Shown: positions 41,818 to 53,800 of the stretch, piece by piece | Layout: every line of letters starts with the position of its first letter | Position numbering within the stretch: position 1 is the first letter of the stretch | NCBI GenBank assembly: GCA_016709965.1 | Contig: JADJLT010000006.1 | Span: 434,001-498,000 of the forward strand | Origin: Betaproteobacteria bacterium | GTDB taxonomy: Bacteria > Pseudomonadota > Gammaproteobacteria > Burkholderiales > Rhodocyclaceae | Direction of reading: 5' to 3' | Length of the DNA stretch: 64,000 bases | Translations under genes and position numbers: made by a program | Notes under the pieces: generated by a model | Databases searched by the model: none | What the model was told of the DNA's origin: nothing | What the model saw: only the letters and a program-made list of their open reading frames with translations

Positions 41818-44800
41818 ATGGCTCAAGCCCAAGTTGTCGCACACCTTTCTGTTCTTTCCGGTCAGGCGTTTGTACGTGATAGCGCAGGAAACACTCGTCG
41901 TCTCAAACTCGGAGACGCGATCCGTGAGGGTGAAAGCGTGGTTGCTGCGGATGGTGCAAAGGTTGTTTTGGCCCTTGCTGATGGTCGTGAAATGGCTATT
42001 CGTCCGGGTGAGACAGCGAAGATTGATTCGGAGGTAGCTGCGCAGATCAAACCGGATGCCGCGGATAGTTCTGTTGCAAATGACCCTCAAGGATTTCAGA
42101 AAATCGTCGCTGCGTTGAAGTCGGGCAATGATCTTGATAGCTTGCTGGAAGAGGAGGCTCCAGCCGCAGGGCTGGTTGGACAGGGAGGCAACGAGGGACA
42201 TACTTTCGTGGAATTGCTTCGTATCGTTGAAACCGTTGATCCTTTGGCTTTCCAGTTTGGCACGTATCGCGGGCGTCCGATCGAAACCATCGAAGGAGCC
42301 CCCCTGAAGCAGAGTGCTGCTCTGGATGCGATTAACGATAGCAATAGTTTGCAGATCAATGGCACGGCCAGCGGTAGTGTGCTGGCTAACGACACCAATC
42401 CACTCAATGGCCAGCTGACGGTAACCGGGTTCAGCATCGATATCAACGGTGATGGTGTGTCAGAGGTTTTCACTCCTGGTCAGTTAGCGACAATTGCTGG
42501 TGTTGGGTCGTTGTCCATCGCTGCCAATGGGGCTTATACATTTGTACCTGTGCACAATTATGCTGGACCTATCCCGGTCGCGAGCTACGCGATCAGTGAC
42601 GGCCAGGGGGGTAGCGATACTGCCAGCTTGGTGCTGACCATTATTCCCAATGCTGCGCCGGATGCGATCAATGATGGTCCGATAGCAGTGCATGAAGATA
42701 CGCCAGTCTCCGGAAATGTTCTGGCGAACGATACTGATCAAAATGGCAATCCGTTGTTGGTTACCGGCTTTAGCATCGATACAGATGGTGATGGCGTTCC
42801 GGAACTATTTGTGCCGGGACAGATTGCAACAATTATTGGTGTGGGCACTTTGTTTATCGGCACGGACGGTGCCTACACATTTACTCCTGCTTCCAACTAC
42901 TATGGCCCGGTTCCCGTAGCAACATACGACATCAGCGATGGTCTGGGGGGGGTAGATACGGCGATGTTGATTCTGGGGCCAGTGACTCCGGTCAACGATG
43001 CTCCCGTCCCGGTCGTAACGCCTGCATCCGGAGACGAAGACACGCCGATTGTGGTCAACCTGTCGGGCACCGATCCGGACGGTACCGTACAAAGCGTAAC
43101 CGTGACGATCTTGCCGCCAGCCTCAGAAGGCGTGCTTTACCTACCGGATGGCGTTACCACGGTCGCTGCCGGTACGCCGCTGACTCCATCCGATGCGGCT
43201 CATCTGGTCTTTGTCCCGGCTTTGGACTTTAACGGCCCAGTCAATATTTCATTTACGGTTACCGATAATCAGGGCCTCGAGTCGGTGCCTGCCATTGCGC
43301 CGATTATGGTCAATCCGGTGGTTGATCCCGTGATATCCATCGACGATGTCACGGTCAATGAAGCGGCAGGTACGATGACCTTTACGGTTACTCTGGATCA
43401 GCCAACCTCCGCGACGGTCAGCGTCAATTTTGCGACGACGCCTGGTTCTGCGGTCTCCCCGCAGGACTTTACTTCAGTCGGTGGCGTTTTGACGTTTGCG
43501 CCGGGTGTGGTGACGCAAGTGGTGACGGTCAACATCAAAAATGATGGGATTTACGAAGGCTCGGAAACCTTCAACGTTAACCTGACGAGTCCGGTCAACG
43601 CGACGATTGGAGATGGCCTGGGCATTGGCACCATCAAGGATGACGGGACGGGTGTGGGCGGCACGGACGATGACCGGCCGACGCTCAGCATCAGCAACCC
43701 GACGGTGGCGGAAGACGGCGGACACGCCGTGTTCACCCTCAGTCTGTCCAACGCTAGCACCATCCCGACCACGGTCAGTCTGGCGCTTGGCAACGGCACG
43801 GCGAGCAGCCCGGCCGACTACACCACGGGTCTGGAAGTGTCGACTGACGGAGGTGTGACCTGGACCCCGGCGAACAGCGCCACCTTTGCGGCGGGCGTTA
43901 CCAGCGTTCTGGCGCGCACCCCGATCGTTGATGACAACCTGGCCGGAGTCGGCCGAAACCTTCACGCTGACGGCGACCACCACGGTGGGCGCCACCGCCA
44001 ACCCGAGTGCGGTGGGCACCGCCAGCATCACCGACAACGACACCCCGGCCTTCTCGATCAATGATGTGACGGTCAACGAAGGGGCGGGCACCATCACCTT
44101 CACGGTGACCCTGAGTAACCCGAGCGCGACGGCGACCACCGTGGCCTACGACACCACCCCGGGCACGGCCAGCACCCCGGCCGACTACGCGGCGGGCGTT
44201 GATGGCCTGACCGGCACGCTGAGCTTTGCCGCCGGCGTCACCAGCCAGACCATCACTCTCAACATTGCCAACGACACCGTCTACGAAGGGGCCGAAACCC
44301 TCAACGTCAACCTCAGCGGTGCCACGGGTGGCGCCACCATCAGTGACGCGCTGGGCATTGGCACCATCATGGACGACGGCACGGGGACGGGTGGCAGCAA
44401 CGACGACCGGCCGCAAGTCGGCAGCGTTAGCAGCCCGACGGTGGTTGAAGGCGGCAACCTTGACTTTGCCGTCACCCTGACCACCACCAGCACCACCCCG
44501 ACCGTGGTCACCCTGACCCCGGCCAGTGGCAGTGCCACACTTGGCACCGACACCAGTCCGCTGCAAGTCTCCTTCGATGGCGGCACCACGTGGTCGCCGG
44601 TCGTTGGCAGCACGGTGACGGTTCCGGCCGGCAACCCGGGCTTCCTCGTCCGAGTCCCGACCGTTGATGACAATATTTCCGAACCGACCGAGACGCTGAC
44701 GCTCAGCGCCTCGACGGCGCAGAACCTCGCCCCGGTACAAGGCACCGGCAGCATCACCGACAACGACGGCACGCCGACGCTCGCCCTCACGGGCCCGGCC

Positions 44801-47800
44801 CTGGTTAACGAAGCCGCCGGCACGCTGACCTACACCGTGACGCTCTCCAACCCGAGCGCCAGCACGGTCACCGTTGGCTACAACACCGCTGACGGCACGG
44901 CCACCGTGGCCGGCAACGACTACGTGGCGAGCACCGGCACCTTGAGCTTCGCCCCGGGCGAAACCGTCAAGACCTTCACGGTGGCCATCAACAACGACAA
45001 CACCTATGAAGGCAACGAGAACTACAGCGTCAATCTCGCTGCCCCGGTGAACGCCACCATCGCCACCGGCACGGTCAGCACGACCATTGCCGACGACGGC
45101 ACGGGGGTCGGTGGCAGCAACGACGACCGTCCGCAAGTTGGCAGCATCAGCAGCCCGACGGTGGCCGAAGGCGGCAACCTGGACTTCGCCGTCACCCTGA
45201 CCCACCCGAGCACCACCCCGACCGTGGTCACCCTGACCCCGGCCAGTGGCAGTGCGACGCTGGGCACCGACACCAGCCCGCTGCAAGTCAGCTTTGACGG
45301 TGGCCTGAACTGGTCGCCGGTGGTTGGCAGCACGGTCAGCGTGCCGGCCGGCAACACCGACTTCATCGTTCGTGTGCCGACTGTTGATGACAATATTTCC
45401 GAACCGACCGAGACGATGACGCTGGGTGCAGCCACGGCGCAGAACGCGGCGCCGGTGGTGGGTACTGGCAGCATTACCGACAACGACGGCACGCCGAGCC
45501 TGTCGATCGACGACGTCACGGTCAATGAAGCGGCCGGCACGGCCACCTTCACGGTGACCCTCTCCAACCCGAGCGCAGGCACGGTGACGGTGGGTTACAA
45601 CACGAGTGATGGCACGGCGACGGTTGCGGGCAACGACTACGATGCGAGCACGGGCAGCCTGACGTTTGCGCCGGGTGTGGTGACGCAAGTGGTGACGGTC
45701 AACATCAAAATGATGGGATTTACGAAGGCTCGGAAACCTTCAACGTTAACCTGACGAGTCCGGTCAACGCGACGATTGGAGATGGCCTGGGCATTGGCAC
45801 CATCAAGGATGACGGGACGGGTGTGGGCGGCACGGACGATGACCGGCCGACGCTCAGCATCAGCAACCCGACGGTGGCGGAAGACGGCGGACACGCCGTG
45901 TTCACCCTCAGTCTGTCCAACGCTAGCACCATCCCGACCACGGTCAGTCTGGCGCTTGGCAACGGCACGGCGAGCAGCCCGGCCGACTACACCACGGGTC
46001 TGGAAGTGTCGACTGACGGAGGTGTGACCTGGACCCCGGCGAACAGCGCCACCTTTGCGGCGGGCGTTACCAGCGTTCTGGCGCGCACCCCGATCGTTGA
46101 TGACAACCTGGCCGAGTCGGCCGAAACCTTCACGCTGACGGCGACCACCACGGCGGGCGCCACCGCCAACCCGAGTGCGGTGGGCACCGCCAGCATCACC
46201 GACAACGACACCCCGGCCTTCTCGATCAATGATGTGACGGTCAACGAAGGGGCGGGCACCATCACCTTCACGGTGACCCTGAGTAACCCGAGCGCGACGG
46301 CGACCACCGTGGCCTACGACACCACCCCGGGCACGGCCAGCACCCCGGCCGACTACGCGGCGGGCGTTGATGGCCTGACCGGCACGCTGAGCTTTGCCGC
46401 CGGCGTCACCAGCCAGACCATCACTCTCAACATTGCCAACGACACCGTCTACGAAGGGGCCGAAACCCTCAACGTCAACCTCAGCGGTGCCACGGGTGGC
46501 GCCACCATCAGTGACGCGCTGGGCATTGGCACCATCATGGACGACGGCACGGGGACGGGTGGCAGCAACGACGACCGGCCGCAAGTCGGCAGCGTTAGCA
46601 GCCCGACGGTGGTTGAAGGCGGCAACCTTGACTTTGCCGTCACCCTGACCACCACCAGCACCACCCCGACCGTGGTCACCCTGACCCCGGCCAGTGGCAG
46701 TGCCACACTTGGCACCGACACCAGTCCGCTGCAAGTCTCCTTCGATGGCGGCACCACGTGGTCGCCGGTCGTTGGCAGCACGGTGACGGTTCCGGCCGGC
46801 AACCCGGGCTTCCTCGTCCGAGTCCCGACCGTTGATGACAATATTTCCGAACCGACCGAGACGCTGACGCTCAGCGCCTCGACGGCGCAGAACCTCGCCC
46901 CGGTACAAGGCACCGGCAGCATCACCGACAACGACGGCACGCCGACGCTCGCCCTCACGGGCCCGGCCCTGGTTAACGAAGCCGCCGGCACGCTGACCTA
47001 CACCGTGACGCTCTCCAACCCGAGCGCCAGCACGGTCACCGTTGGCTACAACACCGCTGACGGCACGGCCACCGTGGCCGGCAACGACTACGTGGCGAGC
47101 ACCGGCACCTTGAGCTTCGCCCCGGGCGAAACCGTCAAGACCTTCACGGTGGCCATCAACAACGACAACACCTATGAAGGCAACGAGAACTACAGCGTCA
47201 ATCTCGCTGCCCCGGTGAACGCCACCATCGCCACCGGCACGGTCAGCACGACCATTGCCGACGACGGCACGGGGGTCGGTGGCAGCAACGACGACCGTCC
47301 GCAAGTTGGCAGCATCAGCAGCCCGACGGTGGCCGAAGGCGGCAACCTGGACTTCGCCGTCACCCTGACCCACCCGAGCACCACCCCGACCGTGGTCACC
47401 CTGACCCCGGCCAGTGGCAGTGCGACGCTGGGCACCGACACCAGCCCGCTGCAAGTCAGCTTTGACGGTGGCCTGAACTGGTCGCCGGTGGTTGGCAGCA
47501 CGGTCAGCGTGCCGGCCGGCAACACCGACTTCATCGTTCGTGTGCCGACCGTTGATGACAATATTTCCGAACCGACCGAGACGATGACGCTGGGTGCAGC
47601 CACGGCGCAGAACGCGGCGCCGGTGGTGGGTACTGGCAGCATTACCGACAACGACGGCACGCCGAGCCTGTCGATCGACGACGTCACGGTCAATGAAGCG
47701 GCCGGCACGGCCACCTTCACGGTGACCCTCTCCAACCCGAGCGCAGGCACGGTGACGGTGGGTTACAACACGAGTGATGGCACGGCGACGGTTGCGGGCA

Positions 47801-50800
47801 ACGACTACGATGCGAGCACGGGCAGCCTGACGTTTGCGCCGGGTGTGGTGACGCAAGTGGTGACGGTCAACATCAAAAATGATGGGATTTACGAAGGCTC
47901 GGAAACCTTCAACGTTAACCTGACGAGTCCGGTCAACCGCGACGATTGGAGATGGCCTGGGCATAGGCACCATCAAGGATGACGGCAGCGGTCTGGGCGG
48001 CAGCGATGATGACCGTCCGACGCTGGCGGTGAGCAACCCGACGGTGGCGGAAGACGGCGGCCACGCCGTGTTCACCCTCAGTCTGTCCAACGCCAGCAGC
48101 ATCCCGACCACGGTCAGTCTGGCGCTTGGCAACGGCACGGCAAGCAGCCCGGCCGACTACACCACGGGTCTGGAAGTGTCGACTGACGGAGGTGTGACCT
48201 GGACCCCGGCGAACAGCGCCACCTTTGCGGCGGGCGTTACCAGCGTTCTGGCGCGCACCCCGATCGTTGATGACAACCTGGCCGAGTCGGCCGAAACCTT
48301 CACGCTGACGGCGACCACCACGGCGGGCGCCACCGCCAACCCGAGTGCGGTGGGCACCGCCAGCATCACCGACAACGACACCCCCGGCCTTCTCGATCAA
48401 TGATGTGACGGTCAACGAAGGGGCGGGCACCATCACCTTCACGGTGACCCTGAGTAACCCGAGCGCGACGGCGACCACCGTGGCCTACGACACCACCCCG
48501 GGCACGGCCAGCACCCCGGCCGACTACGCGGCGGGCGTTGATGGCCTGACCGGCACGCTGAGCTTTGCCGCCGGCGTCACCAGCCAGACCATCACTCTCA
48601 ACATTGCCAACGACACCGTCTACGAAGGGGCCGAAACCCTCAACGTCAACCTCAGCGGTGCCACGGGTGGCGCCACCATCAGTGACGCGCTGGGCATTGG
48701 CACCATCATGGACGACGGCACGGGGACGGGTGGCAGCAACGACGACCGGCCGCAAGTCGGCAGCGTTAGCAGCCCGACGGTGGTTGAAGGCGGCAACCTT
48801 GACTTTGCCGTCACCCTGACCACCACCAGCACCACCCCGACCGTGGTCACCCTGACCCCGGCCAGTGGCAGTGCCACACTTGGCACCGACACCAGTCCGC
48901 TGCAAGTCTCCTTCGATGGCGGCACCACGTGGTCGCCGGTCGTTGGCAGCACGGTGACGGTTCCGGCCGGCAACCCGGGCTTCCTCGTCCGAGTCCCGAC
49001 CGTTGATGACAATATTTCCGAACCGACCGAGACGCTGACGCTCAGCGCCTCGACGGCGCAGAACCTCGCCCCGGTACAAGGCACCGGCAGCATCACCGAC
49101 AACGACGGCACGCCGACGCTCGCCCTCACGGGCCCGGCCCTGGTTAACGAAGCCGCCGGCACGCTGACCTACACCGTGACGCTCTCCAACCCGAGCGCCA
49201 GCACGGTCACCGTTGGCTACAACACCGCTGACGGCACGGCCACCGTGGCCGGCAACGACTACGTGGCGAGCACCGGCACCTTGAGCTTCGCCCCGGGCGA
49301 AACCGTCAAGACCTTCACGGTGGCCATCAACAACGACAACACCTATGAAGGCAACGAGAACTACAGCGTCAATCTCGCTGCCCCGGTGAACGCCACCATC
49401 GCCACCGGCACGGTCAGCACGACCATTGCCGACGACGGCACGGGGTCGGTGGCAGCAACGACGACCGTCCGCAAGTTGGCAGCATCAGCAGCCCGACGGT
49501 GGCCGAAGGCGGCAACCTGGACTTCGCCGTCACCCTGACCCACCCGAGCACCACCCCGACCGTGGTCACCCTGACCCCGGCCAGTGGCAGTGCGACGCTG
49601 GGCACCGACACCAGCCCGCTGCAAGTCAGCTTTGACGGTGGCCTGAACTGGTCGCCGGTGGTTGGCAGCACGGTCAGCGTGCCGGCCGGCAACACCGACT
49701 TCATCGTTCGTGTGCCGACTGTTGATGACAATATTTCCGAACCGACCGAGACGATGACGCTGGGTGCAGCCACGGCGCAGAACGCGGCGCCGGTGGTGGG
49801 TACTGGCAGCATTACCGACAACGACGGCACGCCGAGCCTGTCGATCGACGACGTCACGGTCAATGAAGCGGCCGGCACGGCCACCTTCACGGTGACCCTC
49901 TCCAACCCGAGCGCAGGCACGGTGACGGTGGGTTACAACACGAGTGATGGCACGGCGACGGTTGCGGGCAACGACTACGATGCGAGCACGGGCAGCCTGA
50001 CGTTTGCGCCGGGTGTGGTGACGCAAGTGGTGACGGTCAACATCAAAAATGATGGGATTTACGAAGGCTCGGAAACCTTCAACGTTAACCTGACGAGTCC
50101 GGTCAACGCGACGATTGGAGATGGCCTGGGCATTGGCACCATCAAGGATGACGGGACGGGTGTGGGCGGCACGGACGATGACCGGCCGACGCTCAGCATC
50201 AGCAACCCGACGGTGGCGGAAGACGGCGGACACGCCGTGTTCACCCTCAGTCTGTCCAACGCTAGCACCATCCCGACCACGGTCAGTCTGGCGCTTGGCA
50301 ACGGCACGGCGAGCAGCCCGGCCGACTACACCACGGGTCTGGAAGTGTCGACTGACGGAGGTGTGACCTGGACCCCGGCGAACAGCGCCACCTTTGCGGC
50401 GGGCGTTACCAGCGTTCTGGCGCGCACCCCGATCGTTGATGACAACCTGGCCGAGTCGGCCGAAACCTTCACGCTGACGGCGACCACCACGGCGGGCGCC
50501 ACCGCCAACCCGAGTGCGGTGGGCACCGCCAGCATCACCGACAACGACACCCCGGCCTTCTCGATCAATGATGTGACGGTCAACGAAGGGGCGGGCACCA
50601 TCACCTTCACGGTGACCCTGAGTAACCCGAGCGCGACGGCGACCACCGTGGCCTACGACACCACCCCGGGCACGGCCAGCACCCCGGCCGACTACGCGGC
50701 GGGCGTTGATGGCCTGACCGGCACGCTGAGCTTTGCCGCCGGCGTCACCAGCCAGACCATCACTCTCAACATTGCCAACGACACCGTCTACGAAGGGGCC

Positions 50801-53800
50801 GAAACCCTCAACGTCAACCTCAGCGGTGCCACGGGTGGCGCCACCATCAGTGACGCGCTGGGCATTGGCACCATCATGGACGACGGCACGGGGACGGGTG
50901 GCAGCAACGACGACCGGCCGCAAGTCGGCAGCGTTAGCAGCCCGACGGTGGTTGAAGGCGGCAACCTTGACTTTGCCGTCACCCTGACCACCACCAGCAC
51001 CACCCCGACCGTGGTCACCCTGACCCCGGCCAGTGGCAGTGCCACACTTGGCACCGACACCAGTCCGCTGCAAGTCTCCTTCGATGGCGGCACCACGTGG
51101 TCGCCGGTCGTTGGCAGCACGGTGACGGTTCCGGCCGGCAACCCGGGCTTCCTCGTCCGAGTCCCGACCGTTGATGACAATATTTCCGAACCGACCGAGA
51201 CGCTGACGCTCAGCGCCTCGACGGCGCAGAACCTCGCCCCGGTACAAGGCACCGGCAGCATCACCGACAACGACGGCACGCCGACGCTCGCCCTCACGGG
51301 CCCGGCCCTGGTTAACGAAGCCGCCGGCACGCTGACCTACACCGTGACGCTCTCCAACCCGAGCGCCAGCACGGTCACCGTTGGCTACAACACCGCTGAC
51401 GGCACGGCCACCGTGGCCGGCAACGACTACGTGGCGAGCACCGGCACCTTTGAGCTTCGCCCCGGGCGAAACCGTCAAGACCTTCACGGTGGCCATCAAC
51501 AACGACAACACCTATGAAGGCAACGAGAACTACAGCGTCAATCTCGCTGCCCCGGTGAACGCCACCATCGCCACCGGCACGGTCAGCACGACCATTGCCG
51601 ACGACGGCACGGGGGTCGGTGGCAGCAACGACGACCGTCCGCAAGTTGGCAGCATCAGCAGCCCGACGGTGGCCGAAGGCGGCAACCTGGACTTCGCCGT
51701 CACCCTGACCCACCCGAGCACCACCCCGACCGTGGTCACCCTGACCCCGGCCAGTGGCAGTGCGACGCTGGGCACCGACACCAGCCCGCTGCAAGTCAGC
51801 TTTGACGGTGGCCTGAACTGGTCGCCGGTGGTTGGCAGCACGGTCAGCGTGCCGGCCGGCAACACCGACTTCATCGTTCGTGTGCCGACTGTTGATGACA
51901 ATATTTCCGAACCGACCGAGACGATGACGCTGGGTGCAGCCACGGCGCAGAACGCGGCGCCGGTGGTGGGTACTGGCAGCATTACCGACAACGACGGCAC
52001 GCCGAGCCTGTCGATCGACGACGTCACGGTCAATGAAGCGGGGCCGGCACGGCCACCTTCACGGTGACCCTCTCCAACCCGGAGCGCAGGCACGGTGACG
52101 GTGGGTTACAACACGAGTGATGGCACGGCGACGGTTGCGGGCAACGACTACGATGCGAGCACGGGCAGCCTGACGTTTGCGCCGGGTGTGGTGACGCAAG
52201 TGGTGACGGTCAACATCAAAATGATGGGATTTACGAAGGCTCGGAAACCTTCAACGTTAACCTGACGAGTCCGGTCAACGCGACGATTGGAGATGGCCTG
52301 GGCATTGGCACCATCAAGGATGACGGGACGGGTGTGGGCGGCACGGACGATGACCGGCCGACGCTAGCATCAGCAACCCGACGGTGGCTGAAGACGGTGG
52401 ACACGCCGTGTTCACCCTCAGTCTGTCCAACGCTAGCACCATCCCGACCACGGTCAGTCTGGCGCTTGGCAACGGCACGGCGAGCAGCCCGGCCGACTAC
52501 ACCACGGGTCTGGAAGTGTCGACTGACGGAGGTGTGACCTGGACCCCGGCGAACAGCGCCACCTTTGCGGCGGGCGTTACCAGCGTTCTGGCGCGCACCC
52601 CGATCGTTGATGACAACCTGGCCGAGTCGGCCGAAACCTTCACGCTGACGGCGACCACCACGGCGGGCGCCACCGCCAACCCGAGTGCGGTGGGCACCGC
52701 CAGCATCACCGACAACGACACCCCGGCCTTCTCGATCAATGATGTGACGGTCAACGAAGGGGCGGGCACCATCACCTTCACGGTGACCCTGAGTAACCCG
52801 AGCGCGACGGCGACCACCGTGGCCTACGACACCACCCCGGGCACGGCCAGCACCCCGGCCGACTACGCGGCGGGCGTTGATGGCCTGACCGGCACGCTGA
52901 GCTTTGCCGCCGGCGTCACCAGCCAGACCATCACTCTCAACATTGCCAACGACACCGTCTACGAAGGGGCCGAAACCCTCAACGTCAACCTCAGCGGTGC
53001 CACGGGTGGCGCCACCATCAGTGACGCGCTGGGCATTGGCACCATCATGGACGACGGCACGGGGACGGGTGGCAGCAACGACGACCGGCCGCAAGTCGGC
53101 AGCGTTAGCAGCCCGACGGTGGTTGAAGGCGGCAACCTTGACTTTGCCGTCACCCTGACCACCACCAGCACCACCCCGACCGTGGTCACCCTGACCCCGG
53201 CCAGTGGCAGTGCCACACTTGGCACCGACACCAGTCCGCTGCAAGTCTCCTTCGATGGCGGCACCACGTGGTCGCCGGTCGTTGGCAGCACGGTGACGGT
53301 TCCGGCCGGCAACCCGGGCTTCCTCGTCCGAGTCCCGACCGTTGATGACAATATTTCCGAACCGACCGAGACGCTGACGCTCAGCGCCTCGACGGCGCAG
53401 AACCTCGCCCCGGTACAAGGCACCGGCAGCATCACCGACAACGACGGCACGCCGACGCTCGCCCTCACGGGCCCGGCCCTGGTTAACGAAGCCGCCGGCA
53501 CGCTGACCTACACCGTGACGCTCTCCAACCCGAGCGCCAGCACGGTCACCGTTGGCTACAACACCGCTGACGGCACGGCCACCGTGGCCGGCAACGACTA
53601 CGTGGCGAGCACCGGCACCTTGAGCTTCGCCCCGGGCGAAACCGTCAAGACCTTCACGGTGGCCATCAACAACGACAACACCTATGAAGGCAACGAGAAC
53701 TACAGCGTCAATCTCGCTGCCCCGGTGGAACGCCACCATCGCCACCGGCACGGTCAGCACGACCATTGCCGACGACGGCACGGGGGTCGGTGGCAGCAAC

